Shown here: positions 42,661 to 52,479 of the stretch, piece after piece | Layout of the letters: every line of letters begins with the position of its first letter | Numbering within the stretch: the first letter of the stretch is position 1 | Position numbers and translations under genes: made by a program | Assembly (NCBI GenBank): GCA_030144725.1 | Contig: JASKMD010000008.1 | Location: forward strand, 15,532,716-15,596,715 | Source: Haematococcus lacustris | Taxonomy: Eukaryota > Chlorophyta > Chlorophyceae > Chlamydomonadales > Haematococcaceae | DNA: 64,000 nt | Direction: 5' to 3' | The notes under the pieces: generated by a model | Database searches by the model: none | The model's input: only the letters and a program-made list of their open reading frames with translations | What the model was told of the DNA's origin: nothing

Positions 42661-43199
42661 TGGTTGTGGTGGTGGCGGAGCTTGGGGGGAGGGTGGGAGG
42701 GCTTGCTCCAGGCTGCAAGATAGGTAGAGGGTGTTGCATTGTGGCGAAGGTGAGAGTGGTGGTTGTTGGAAAGGGGATGGTTGTGACCATGAAACCCTGC
42801 AGCAAAGAAGTTCATGCATGTGGTCAGGCTAGGCACACTTCACCACACAACTGAAAAAGCGAGCCACTCACTATCTGCAGGGTGGTGTGTGTGCAGGGGA
42901 AATTGGGGTGGATGTAGGGCGAGGGTGGTGGTGGAGGGGTTGGGAAGGGTGCCGCATCCAACTGCTCCTCGCTGCTCCTTGCTGCTCTTTGCTGCTCCTT
43001 GCTGCGCTGCCTAGCTGCTTCCCTTGGCTGCACCTCCTGGCTCTTGCGCCCCGGCTCTGCCGCAGAGCACCAGCCGAGAAATGTTAGACATGGGCCGAGA
43101 TGCGAGGTGCGGGGTGCGAGGCTTGATGTTCGAAGTGCTGGGGTTGCAGGCTCAGGTTCTGCGCATAGTATCTGCGCTCTGCATTCCGTCTGCGGTTAC

Positions 43200-43490
43200 T
43201 GGCTGCTCGCCAGCTGCTGTTCCTGCTGAGGTTTCTGTTGTGGCTCGGCTTGTCGCATCTAGCGTGGTGGCAATTGATGCTGCCAGCGCTGCGGCCCACG
43301 CTGCACAACCTAGCAATAGCAGTGTAATCAGTCCTAGCACGCGTGCGGTGCGAGCGCACAGGTGCGCACAGGTGCCCAGGAAGGTGGCGCAGTACAGCGG
43401 GCGAGATGCGGTTGGGCGGTTGGAAGGTCCCCCTATGAGGGGGAGCGACCTCCCCCCCATAGGGGGAGGTCCTCATGGGAGACCTGATTG
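43200..43490. repeat. Right terminal inverted repeat of the KDZ-like element
   Basis: Inverse of 38415-about 38710; it differs by small indels, including a tandem GCGCACAGGT. Confidence 0.85.
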
Positions 43491-44394
43491 CCAGCGCCTA
43501 CCACCCTGAAACAGATGGCCAAACAGAGCGTGTTAACCGGGTGATCGAAGAAATGCTAAGGCACTTCATCAGGCCTGACCAGCGGGACTGGGCGGAGTAC
43601 TTACCTCTGGTGGAGTTCGCCATCAACAATGCCTGGCAGGAGTCGGTCCGCAGCACGCCCTTCTACCTGAATTATGGCTATCATCCGCGGCTGGCTGAGC
43701 TGCTCGACCTGCCGCAGAAGGTGCCGCAGGCGCATGATTTTGTGAAAGGCATGAAGAGAGCGGTTGAGCAGGCGAGGCAGTGCCTAGCGCGGGCGCAGAA
43801 GCGCATGAAGTCATACCATAACATAACAAACGGCGTGATGCACTTTATCTGCCTGGTGACATGGTGCTGCTGAGCACACAGAACATGAGGGGTAAGGCTA
43901 ACCAGCCTGGAGTCCGTAAGCTTAAGCCTCGCTATGTGGGCCCATTCAATGTGCAGTACATGGTGGGCAAGGCAGCTGTGAAGCTGTGGCTGCCAGATGA
44001 GTGGTCTCGACTCCACAACGTGTTTCATGTGTCCTTGGTGAAGCCCTATCGCACAGATCCTTCAGGGGCAGTGCCTGGGCTGGCTGGACCACCTCCTGTG
44101 CAGTGGCTAGATGGAGAGCCCCAATACACAGTAGAGAAGGTGGTGGGCCACAGGCTGGAGCCCAGCAAAGGCAAGCGCAAGGGCAAGAGTAAGAAGAGAC
44201 GGCTTGAGTTCCTGGTCAAGTGGCAAGGACACGGTGACGAGCATAACACATGGGAGTTGAGCACACAGCTGGTGGGCTGCCAAGAGCTGATGGCCAGGTA
44301 CATGGCAGAGCACAACCTGGGTGCCGAGGCTGAGGAGGCGGCTGATGGCGAGGCTGAAGCTAAGGATGATGTTGAGGCTGAGGCCCAGGCCTGA
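43491..44394 (+). pseudogene. Element C integrase end and chromodomain
   Basis: Continues the core after the KDZ-like element: SAYHPETDGQTERVNRVIEE (the catalytic glutamate), VEFAINNAWQESV, then, after a one-base frameshift near 43825-43835, LLSTQNMRGKANQPGVRKLK and RYVGPFNVQYMVGKAAV (GPF/Y module) and a chromodomain (EFLVKWQGHGDEHNTWE). It ends with an acidic/Ala-rich tail (EAEAKDDVEAEAQA). Same architecture as element B, but a different lineage. Confidence 0.85.
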
Positions 44395-44502
44395 TGGTAG
44401 TGGCATGGTTGGAACTCAGACACCAAGCGCTAGTGTGGGCGCGAGTGACGGCACAATGTGCCTGAGCGGGGCAACACCACGGTGGTCAGCTGAGGACAGC
44501 TG

Positions 44503-44519
44503 AGCCAGGTGGGGGGGAA
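44503..44519 (+). promoter_or_regulatory. 3' polypurine tract of element C
   Basis: AGCCAGGTGGGGGGGAA immediately before the LTR start TGTTACG. Primer for plus-strand synthesis in LTR retroelements. A copy lies at 37663-37680. Confidence 0.8.
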
Positions 44520-44935
44520 TGTTACGTGATGATGTAATGCTGAGGCAATAATCGTAACGCCCCAATGAGAAGTGTGACGTGGTGCGGTGATCTGAGGCCG
44601 GGTTCGATTCCCGGGCAGACTTCCTGACAACGCCCAGTCTGTCATGGAGAACTCTGTCACCGTCACCGGACGTCTCGCAACAGAAAAGTGTCTTGCAGCT
44701 CAAAGGTGTTCGCGTTAGCTGCGCGATGCTTAGGTACGGCAAGGCTAGCCGCGACAACTAGAAAGCTAGAAAGAAGGTACCCGTAATGTAAAGGGATATC
44801 GCATAATGTCTCGGCCAGCGCTGTTCACGTCCAAATAACAGTCTCGGCCAGGTCTCGAGTTGCGTAAACATCTCGGCTGCGCCTCGACGTTTACGCAACT
44901 CTCGACCCAGCCTCGACCGTTATTTTCCCGTAACA
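44520..44935 (+). repeat. 3' LTR of element C (416 bp)
   Basis: Begins TGTTACGTGATG and ends TTCCCGTAACA (inverted ends TGTTACG/CGTAACA). The end is inferred from these ends because no 5' LTR is in the window. It contains CCGGGTTCGATTCCCGG (44600-44616), a tRNA T-arm-like hairpin with a B-box core. Confidence 0.7.
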
Positions 44936-45776
44936 GCTCGGCCTCCGACATTATACTATACATATTAGCTCAAGCGGCGGCCGGGCGGCCGGGGATCGAG
45001 AGGTACATTGTTCTATCCCCAAATGCAGAGTTTTCGTGTCTGTCAAGAGATAGCCCTCCGAGAGCAGCTGGTCACCCCCAGTTAAGTCTCCCGGTCACAC
45101 ACATCCCTCCCAGGGAGGTCTGAGCAGCACCTGAGAGGGATGCCACCTCTAAACGGCTTCCCTTGCGCCGTATAGCCTAGCCAACTATCGCGCAAGCCAT
45201 CAGCGTCGAAGGCGTCGCTGTAGGTGCCAAAAAGGCTGGTCAGCCTGCTTCGCGGCACGCAACCTGTACCCACATCAGCCACAGGTGTGGTTAGCACTGT
45301 GGTGCAAGCTTAACAACATCAGTCGATGGCATCGCAGCCTAGCAGCGGTTACAGCAGGCGGTTACGGATGGCTTGCACGCTGTCTGGGGCCGTGTTCGGA
45401 GTGTAGGCCCGTTTTCGGCGTTAGACCAGTGCGCCCCGGATTTGATACTCCAGCTCTCAGGACAGGTCAATAATGTCGTGACTGGTCTCCACCACGCGCG
45501 AACACCACAACGCAGCGTGCCACAAAGCAGAAATCAAACGAGCACCAGCCAGAGCAGGAACAGGTTTAGCTACGGGAACAGCAGGAGGAGCAGCAACAAA
45601 CGCGACAGCATGAGCGCCAGTAGAGGCAAGGGAGTAGTGTTTGGGGAGGCTAAAGCAACTTCATGAGCTTGCTGGTGAATGTGCAGGTGGCGATGGCTGG
45701 CAAGAGCAACATTGGCGAGAAGCGTCTCGAGGAGCTGAAGAAAGAATGCGTAGCTTCGTCCAAAGGGTCAGCAAGT
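44936..45776. other. No recognisable gene
   Basis: Flank of element C. A frame near 45680 (MAGKSNIGEKRLEELKKE) looks like a short coiled coil but has no recognised domain and ends in the 48-bp repeats. Confidence 0.4.
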
Positions 45777-45779
45777 AGC

Positions 45780-46070
45780 AGGTGCTGCTGCACCCACCGG
45801 CACACAGCCTCTGGGTCAGCAAGCAGCAGGTGTTGACACACCCACCGGCACGCAGCCTCTGGGTCAGCAAGCAGCAGTTGCTGGTGCACCCACAGGCACG
45901 CAGCCTCAGGATCAGCAAGCAGCAGTTGCTGGTGCACCCACAGGCACGCAACGCCTGGGACCATGGGCAGCAGCTGCAGGGGCAGCCACCGGCAGGCAGC
46001 TTCTGGGTTAGCTAGCAGCAGTTGCTGGTGCACCCACCGGCACGCAGCCTCTGGGTCAGCAAGCAGCAGA
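45780..46070. repeat. 48-bp minisatellite
   Basis: About five copies of a 48-bp unit starting TTGCTGGTGCACCCACCGGC and ending TCAGCAAGCAGCAG; one unit is expanded and diverged (45950-46010). Confidence 0.9.
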
Positions 46071-46129
46071 TATAGGGAGTGTATTGGAAAGGTGCAACAG
46101 CAGGTTGTCAGCTTAGGGTAGAGGGTGCA

Positions 46130-47330
46130 GCAGGGTACGTGCCCCACCCCATCCCAGCCCTGCCCCACCCCATCCCAGCCTTGCGTTGCCCCTTCCCTCC
46201 CTGCCCAGCCCCTTCCCCACCCCACCCCCTCCCAGCCCTACCCCACCCCCTCCCAGCCTGCCCCACCCCACCTCCTCCCAGTCTGCCCCACCCCACCCCC
46301 TCCCAGCCCTGCCCCACCCCCTTCCAGCCCTGCCCCACCCCCTCCCAGCCTTGCGGTGCCCTTCCCCTCCCTGCCCAGCCCTGCCCCACCCCATCCCAGC
46401 CCTGCCCCACCCCATCCCAGCCTTCCCCCACCCCATCCCAGCCCTGCCCCACCCCATCCCAGCCTTGCGTTGCCCCTCCTTGCCCTGCTCTGCCTTGCCC
46501 TGCCCTGCCCTGCCTGTAGGTGTGTGACAGTGCAGGCTGCAGGTAGCAACAGGCTGCAGGTGTGCTGCAGTGCATGAGCAGCAGCAGCAGGCAGCAGTGC
46601 ATGTGCTGCAGTGCATGAACAGCTGCAGCAGCAGGCTGTAATGCATGAGCAGCAGTGCATGGGCAGCAGCGGAGTGTATGGGCTGCAGCAGCAGCAGAAA
46701 GCTGGAGGTGTGCGGCTGTGTAGGTAGCAGCCGGCTGCAGGTGTGCTGCAGATCATGAGCTGTCACAAGGCTGTCCTAAGCTTTCGTTCAGTTCCATGCC
46801 ACACAACGTGTAAGCTGTGAATGGTCAAGATGTAACGAAGAAAACGGTGTGCAGCAGTAGTGTATGGGCAGCAACAGCAGGCTGTAGGTGTGTGGCACTG
46901 GTGGGAGCAGGCCGCGGTCGCACTGGTGGGAGGCGGTAGCTCCTCCCTTACTACACGCCGGTGAATACCAGAGTAGTTTTCTTCTTATTCTTTTGTAGGT
47001 GTGTGGCAGTGCAAGCTGCATTAGATGTGCTGCAGTGCATGTGGTGCTGTGCATGAGCAGCAGCAGCAGCAGGTTGTAGGTGTGTTGCGGTGCATGAGCA
47101 GCAGCAAGAGCAGCAGGCTGTAGTGCATGAGCAGTGCATGAGCAGTGCATGGACAGCAGCAGTAGGCATCCTGAGCTTCCGTTCAGTTCCATGCCACACA
47201 ACGTGATTTGTAAGCTGTGAATGGTCAAGATGTAATGAAGAAAACGGTCGTGGTCATTAGCCGTGTATTCTTGTCATACATAATACCTACGCCCCTTGTA
47301 TGGACAACACCACCACGCGGTGATGGCGGA
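46130..47330. repeat. Second copy of the minisatellite/CAG-rich module of the KDZ-like element
   Basis: 46130-46512 is the same C-rich minisatellite as 39490-40205. 46513-47170 has the GGCTGTAGGTGTGTGGCAGT and GAGCAGCAGC units, and 47200-47330 the shared end GTAAGCTGTGAATGGTCAAG ... ACCACCACGCGGTGATG. A TAAGCTGTGAATGGTCAAGA copy also lies at about 46809. So this module exists independently of the KDZ-like element. Confidence 0.8.
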
Positions 47331-47430
47331 CAATTCTGGTTTGAAATTTCAACGCAAAATTCCGCAGCACCGATACGCGCTTAAGACATCCTGATAGCAG
47401 GGCGTTAACAAGCACGCGAGGAGCAGCAGA

Positions 47431-48049
47431 ATGAGCGTGGTATCGCAAAACCCGACTTGTGAACAGCGAGCAGTACAGGCAATGGAGAACAACGGTAAGC
47501 CCAGGAGAAGGCTTATCGGTATCCTAACCTGTCTCTGGCTGCTGTGCGCGTGTTGGTGCTGGGGTGCGGCAAGCTTGGGTGGCACAAGTGGCCACCTAGC
47601 CCCGCACTTGTCAGGCCAACACGGCGCCGTTGAGGGTTCGCCCCACGGTAGCTACGCAAGCAGTTTTGGCCCTTGGCCAGCGTTGACCCAATCTACGTTC
47701 CCAATTCTCTATCCTACGGATACCCACAACTACTGGAACAAGAAGGGCCATGCCCCGGTTATAAACACTACATTCTTGCTGCCAAGATGCCAACACGTCT
47801 CTAACGTACCTCGCGACATCCATGTACAGATAACACGGTGGCGGACTCTACGGATGGACACACACCCTTGCTTGCAAGCTAACGAAAGACACGGCCCACG
47901 ACACCACCTTCCAGCCCCGCCAGACCTGCCCTCCCACCTGCCAGCCCTGACTGCTGCAGCCCACACAGACATGCAATCCACACATGCAGAAACGCAGAAT
48001 GACAAGAGACTAACTGCCCAGCCCTACCACCACCTGCAAGCCCTTGCTG
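47431..48049 (+). CDS. Putative signal-anchored protein, 5' part, cut by the gap
   Basis: The frame opens at ATG 47431 and stays open for over 200 codons into the Ns. After about 27 polar residues there is a hydrophobic segment (LIGILTCLWLLCACWCWGAA) preceded by RRR, which looks like a type II signal anchor or a signal peptide. The following residues (FPILYPTDTHNYWNKKGHAP, VINTTFLLPRCQHV) have normal, non-repetitive composition. I do not recognise the family; a Golgi or secretory enzyme is possible but not supported. A GGTAAG at 47493 could be a donor. The 3' end lies in or beyond the gap. Confidence 0.45.
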
Positions 48050-48549
48050 NNNNNNNNNNNNNNNNNNNNNNNNNNNNNNNNNNNNNNNNNNNNNNNNNNN
48101 NNNNNNNNNNNNNNNNNNNNNNNNNNNNNNNNNNNNNNNNNNNNNNNNNNNNNNNNNNNNNNNNNNNNNNNNNNNNNNNNNNNNNNNNNNNNNNNNNNNN
48201 NNNNNNNNNNNNNNNNNNNNNNNNNNNNNNNNNNNNNNNNNNNNNNNNNNNNNNNNNNNNNNNNNNNNNNNNNNNNNNNNNNNNNNNNNNNNNNNNNNNN
48301 NNNNNNNNNNNNNNNNNNNNNNNNNNNNNNNNNNNNNNNNNNNNNNNNNNNNNNNNNNNNNNNNNNNNNNNNNNNNNNNNNNNNNNNNNNNNNNNNNNNN
48401 NNNNNNNNNNNNNNNNNNNNNNNNNNNNNNNNNNNNNNNNNNNNNNNNNNNNNNNNNNNNNNNNNNNNNNNNNNNNNNNNNNNNNNNNNNNNNNNNNNNN
48501 NNNNNNNNNNNNNNNNNNNNNNNNNNNNNNNNNNNNNNNNNNNNNNNNN
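48050..48549. other. Assembly gap (500 N)
   Basis: Exactly 500 Ns, a conventional gap size, so the true length is unknown. Confidence 0.99.
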
Positions 48550-48639
48550 CCCCCTCGTGACTCCCAACCTCCCCCTCGTGCCCTGGTCCTAGTCCTCCCC
48601 CTCATGCCCTGGTCCTGCTCTAACTGCTCTAACTGCCCT

Positions 48640-48960
48640 GACCTCGTGGAGCCTCACCCGGCATCAGCCCCCAGGACTTGCGCCAGCTCTTGCGAGCTGG
48701 GCTGCCTGTGCATCACACTCCCCAGCTGCCGCCGGGTGCGCTGGAGCGCCTGGAAGTCCTGCACCACCAGGCACAGCTGGCCCTCCTCCTCAGCTGTCAG
48801 CCGGCCTGGACGCGGTGCCGGCACTGTGGCCTGCAGGCATGGCAGGAGCGTGGGGCAGGCAGGGGTCCACCCTCACAGCTCAGGCTGCCAACAGCTGCCA
48901 CAAGAACAGCAACTACGAGAGCTGTACTCGCGGCCAGGACAGCAGGTCAGGGTAGGGGCA
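48640..48960 (+). CDS. Possible exon after the gap
   Basis: The frame SPQDLRQLLRAGLPVHHTP, then PPGALERLEVLHHQAQLALL and RCRHCGLQAWQ, has an ordered amphipathic look and a CxxC-like RCRHC. The +1 frame here is Ser/Cys-rich and less convincing. It may be a later exon of the gene starting at 47431 or of a separate one. No family recognised; splice limits not fixed. Confidence 0.3.
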
Positions 48961-49237
48961 CATGGGACTGGCCAGAATGCAACGCCACCATGGCATGGGC
49001 GGTGATATGTTGGTAAGAAACACATGACTAACGGGTAGGAGCAGGAAGGCAAGGGGAGGGCAGAGGCAGCAGGGAGGGAGCAGGTTATGCAGCAGGTTAG
49101 CAGTTGCTGCAGTGCTGCTAGGAGGGTGCATGGGACTGCAGTCACCAGTGGTTGATGACGACCTTGACACAGAGCAGGCAACAATCATGGATGTTACAGT
49201 GAGGTTTGGCCTGAAAACACTGCTCCCACCAACAGTG

Positions 49238-50311
49238 CTAGCGTAGTAAGGTATCAGCAATGGCGGTGGCAGCACTAGTGGCAGCAGCGGTGGCAGTGGC
49301 TGCAGCAGTGGCACTCACTGACGCAGCAAGGTCCATGGTGCTGTGAGAGGCCAAGGCTGCGACAGCACCTCCACGCCGCTGCCGTTGCTCCTGCGCCTGC
49401 CTGCCTGGCACTGGCTGCTGCTCACTGGCTGTGTGCATGCGGTGGTTACGCACTCGCTGCCGGGTAGCTGCCTGGCCCACCCCGCCTGCAGCTGCACTAC
49501 TGCCCCGCCGCTGCCGCAATGAAGACACCACCAGCACTGGGGGGCTTGCATCCCTGAAAAGGGCTGCTGCCTGCTGCCCAACTGCTGCTGCAGCTGAGGC
49601 TGTGGATACAGACCCAGGCCCGTCCTTGGCTTTTCGGCCACGCTGTCTTCTCTTAGGGGTGCTGCCTGACTGAGCTGGGCCTGCTGGCTGCTCAGGCTGG
49701 GCAGCAGGCACCAGCACTATTTCCTCCGCTTCTAGAAGGCTGACTGGGAGCTCCGGAGAGGCAGCAGGAGCAGTGCTGAGCACAGCCTTGGGTTTGCGCC
49801 CACGGCGCTTGCCTGGGGGGCTACCTGCCGGGGCTGGGGGGTCAACTGTCTGGATGTCTGGGAGGGGCTGACCAGGCGGGGTTGCATGCCCCGGAGATAG
49901 GGTATGTGCAGCCTTGGGTTTGCGCCCCCGGCGCTTGCCTGGGGGGCTAACTGCCGGGGCTGGGGGGTCAACTGTCTGGATGTCTGTAAGGGGCTGACCA
50001 GGCGGGGCTGCATGCCCTGGTAATAGGGTATGTGCGGCCGGGGCCAGTACGTGCTCAGCACTAGGCAAGGCGCGCTCTTCGACAGCTTGCACTGTTGGAC
50101 CCTGCAGAGCCTCAGGTTCTACGCTGGCTGCTTGCTTGCGTCTGGATCTCGTGCGCCTGACGGGCGGGGTTGCTGAAATGTCATGCTTGGGACTGGTTGA
50201 GCTGAGAAGGGACTCTGCCACACCAGCATCCACACCATTGGCCTTGGGAGGATCCAGGTGGTCTGGGGCGACGGGCAAATCATACAGGATGTGCCTTAGC
50301 GATGCAATGTC
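49238..50311 (-). CDS. AT-hook DNA-binding protein, last exon
   Basis: A 357-codon minus-strand exon after a CCGTGCAG acceptor, ending TAG at 49238-49240. It contains two 42-residue tandem repeats (AAHTLLPGHAAPP... and AAHTLSPGHATPP...), each ending in KRRGRKPK, plus KRRQRGRKAK further on: AT-hook-like basic motifs that bind the minor groove of AT-rich DNA. An Arg-rich TRSRRKQ lies near the start, and the C-terminus is Ala/Thr-rich and low complexity. Such proteins act in the nucleus as chromatin architectural factors. At least one upstream exon is needed for the start; a candidate (STYVSIHDGDDVGAWALT-like frame near 50470) is not proven. It is divergently oriented to the Fanzor-like gene that starts at 50865. 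Confidence 0.65.
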   Translation of the reverse strand, partial: DIASLRHILYDLPVAPDHLDPPKANGVDAGVAESLLSSTSPKHDISATPPVRRTRSRRKQAASVEPEALQGPTVQAVEERALPSAEHVLAPAAHTLLPGHAAPPGQPLTDIQTVDPPAPAVSPPGKRRGRKPKAAHTLSPGHATPPGQPLPDIQTVDPPAPAGSPPGKRRGRKPKAVLSTAPAASPELPVSLLEAEEIVLVPAAQPEQPAGPAQSGSTPKRRQRGRKAKDGPGSVSTASAAAAVGQQAAALFRDASPPVLVVSSLRQRRGSSAAAGGVGQAATRQRVRNHRMHTASEQQPVPGRQAQEQRQRRGGAVAALASHSTMDLAASVSATAAATATAAATSAATAIADTLLR

Positions 50312-50864
50312 CTGCACGGGCAGACGTGGCGGACCCGCCCATGCGAAGGTTCACGAGGCGTTCACGGATTCACGGGTTCACATACACAACCTACTTCAAG
50401 CCCCTTACGCACATTCGATGTCAAGCCAACTCCCAACACGCTCGTGAGGCTAGAGGTAGGCGTAAGCGCCCAAGCCCCGACGTCGTCTCCATCATGTATA
50501 CTCACGTATGTAGGCCTCCGCCTCAAAGCTGCTTCGGGGCTCGCGTCGCACAGGACTAATGCAGCAGCGGCTTTAGTTTGCTCTCCTGAGCGAGCGGTGT
50601 GTTCTTTTATGCTATGACGTGGGTGCGGAAGGCTCCGACTCTGGGACTGTGATTTCCGGTCACGGCCTACTCCTGCCTTTGCAGCGCCGCCAAGCATACC
50701 ACAGCTTACAACAGTTTCCAAGGTCCACAGCGGCACGCCTCGCAGAATTACGCGTACTTGTGCATGGCGCTCACTCGACTTTCACTTGAAACAACCATGT
50801 GGACATGTGTGTGACAAACACGAAAATCCTTAGTATGTGTAGCTGCCTCGCGTTGCTATTGTTT

Positions 50865-52143
50865 ATGGCGAGGAAGAAGAGACGAACCGGTGTGGGTGGG
50901 CCTAGAGCAGTGCCGGAGGACCCCGACTTCGACATAGTTGACCGCGACGAGGCAGCCCAACCTGACTTGACCGAGGCACAGCGCAAAAGGAAGGCTTCAG
51001 GAGAGGCACGCGCTGCCCGCAGCAGGGACAATACGTTCCACGCAAGAAAGGCCACCTCACCGACCACCTCCCGCGAGCGCTTTGGGACGCCTTCCTTGAC
51101 AAGGCTGTGCGCCCACGAGTGAAGGCCATCAGCGAGCGGGGGGTGATTGGCAGACTGCTGTTGGGCTTCCTCGTGCGCGACTTGTTTACCCTGCACGTAA
51201 CCGACCAGCTTGACGCGCAAGGCCAGCCACTGTCATACATAGACACAGACATCCCAGTCTCCGCAGCAGACATCCCGAACCCGAGCTGCAGGAATCTGTT
51301 CCTGCAGCTGTGCCGCGGCCTGCCCGGAGAGGGCGAGAACACTCGGCCGAGTGCAGCAGTCGCTGCCGTGCTGGCCGCGCACCCCGACGTGTGTGCCCGC
51401 CTCGAAGCAATCCCACGCAACCTGTCTGACACCAACATGCTGGACAACGTCGGCAAGCAGCTGGAGACAGCTTTCAGCAACATGCTCACCCTGCTCTTGG
51501 CTGGCAGGCTGAAGAAGTCAGTGTCCCTGGCCGGGGCCAAGGTCCTGCTGGGCACCAACGAGCACCAGCGCCGATTCGGGGTGAGGGTGCTGGTTGGTGG
51601 GCACCTGCCAGCCTGGTCCAAGCGGCAGTGCACCTACGTGCGCCGTATGGTGTGCGGCTTGGAGGTGTACCTGGCTGGTGGGGGAGGGTGGGGTGGTTGT
51701 GACTGCAGCCATGCAGGCTGAGGTGGCTTTGCAGCGGGGCCTGCTGAGGCTTGAGGAGGGGGAGAAGGCGGATCATGATTGGGTGGAGGATCCAGCAAAC
51801 CGTGGCCGGCTGCTGCGCCATGCGGTGCACACCACCAGAGGAGATGGAGGCAGCCATGGCAGCCTGGCAGCTTGATATGGTGCCTTGGGAGCAGTCTCAG
51901 CCCACCAACCTGTCGACGAGGCCCCCCCGCCCCCCCACTCCCTATGCCATCACCCCCACCAGCAAGTGCCAGGCTCGGCACATCTTCATCGACACCAACG
52001 TCCTCTACGGCTTGATGAGTGACGCCGGCATGCTGGGGGTGCTGACGGAGGCAGGGGTCACCTCCTTGCCAAAGTTCAGGAACGGTGCCCTACCTGACCC
52101 AGCGAGGCCGGGCCACTACATTGAAGGGCCCGCAAACAGCAAG
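50865..52143 (+). pseudogene. Fanzor-like gene, N-terminal and central part
   Basis: Starts ATG 50865 with a basic MARKKRRTGVGG. The frame then shifts (about 51010-51035) to GQYVPRKKGHLTDHLPRALW and on through a long helical region (RLLLGFLVRDLFTLHV; DNVGKQLETAFSNMLTLLLA), to EVYLAG at about 51672. After about 51720 it reads AEVALQRGLLRLEEGEKADH in another frame, and after about 51835 EEMEAAMAAWQLDMVPWEQ in the third. The last segment has HIFIDTNVLYGLMSDAG, a possible RuvC-I strand, and ends at a clean AAG/GTGAGT donor (52143/52144). The family link is indirect: the next coding blocks downstream (52480-52930) are Fanzor-like C-termini. Two or more frameshifts, or very short introns, are needed; no central RuvC-II segment (DEFRTS) is present at this locus. 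Confidence 0.4.
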
Positions 52144-52479
52144 GTGAGTGCTCCTTGCAGTCAGGTACCAGCCTTTGCTCAGTCAGTTGCCATGTGTGTT
52201 GTCAACTGCCTTGTGCCTGCCTTGTGAGCCTTCAGCCAGCCTTCTGATGAGGTGCCGTCGGCTGAGCTAGATCGCGGGAAGCACGAACTGGTACTGACGT
52301 TCCCACACTTATTAAGAGCCATACTTTAGCTTAAGTTTGGTGAAGTATGGAAGCTTGGTGGTAATTGATGACGAGTGTACTGCCGAGACACTGTGAACCC
52401 TCACCGTAGCTGCCAGGAGAATTCGCCAGGCGACTACGATGTGCAGGGTTGTGTACATGGTTCAGTGCAGGGCTCCTCC
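52144..52479. other. Intron or deleted middle of the Fanzor-like gene
   Basis: After the donor at 52144 no RuvC-II or zinc-ribbon coding sequence is seen before the C-terminal blocks. Confidence 0.4.

Larger units (their letters stand above)
38415..43490 (+). mobile_element. KDZ (Zisupton/Kyakuja)-like DNA transposon, 5,076 bp, degenerate
   Basis: An 8-bp target duplication (CCAGCGCC) and long terminal inverted repeats starting CAATCAGGTCTCCCATGAGG; the inverted match runs about 300 bp inward from both ends, with small indels in CAGCCACAG-type repeats. Each terminal repeat also has an internal hairpin made of CCTCCCCCTATGGGGGGGAG. The only coding relic lies at about 39010-39470. The rest of the interior is C-rich minisatellite, CAG-rich tracts and a GGGGA array. 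KDZ elements with 8-bp duplications are known from green algae; the family call rests on that and on the relic. Confidence 0.65.

Noticed and set aside
42263..42854. Gly/Arg/Glu and Pro/Ser repeat frames
   Set aside because: Translation of the GGGGA array.
44600..44616. A tRNA gene in the element C LTR (and about 23522-23536 in element B)
   Set aside because: Only a T-arm-like hairpin is present; acceptor, D and anticodon arms could not be drawn around it.
48010..48605. Frames spanning the Ns
   Set aside because: Unknown bases cannot stop a frame; continuity across the gap is not evidence.
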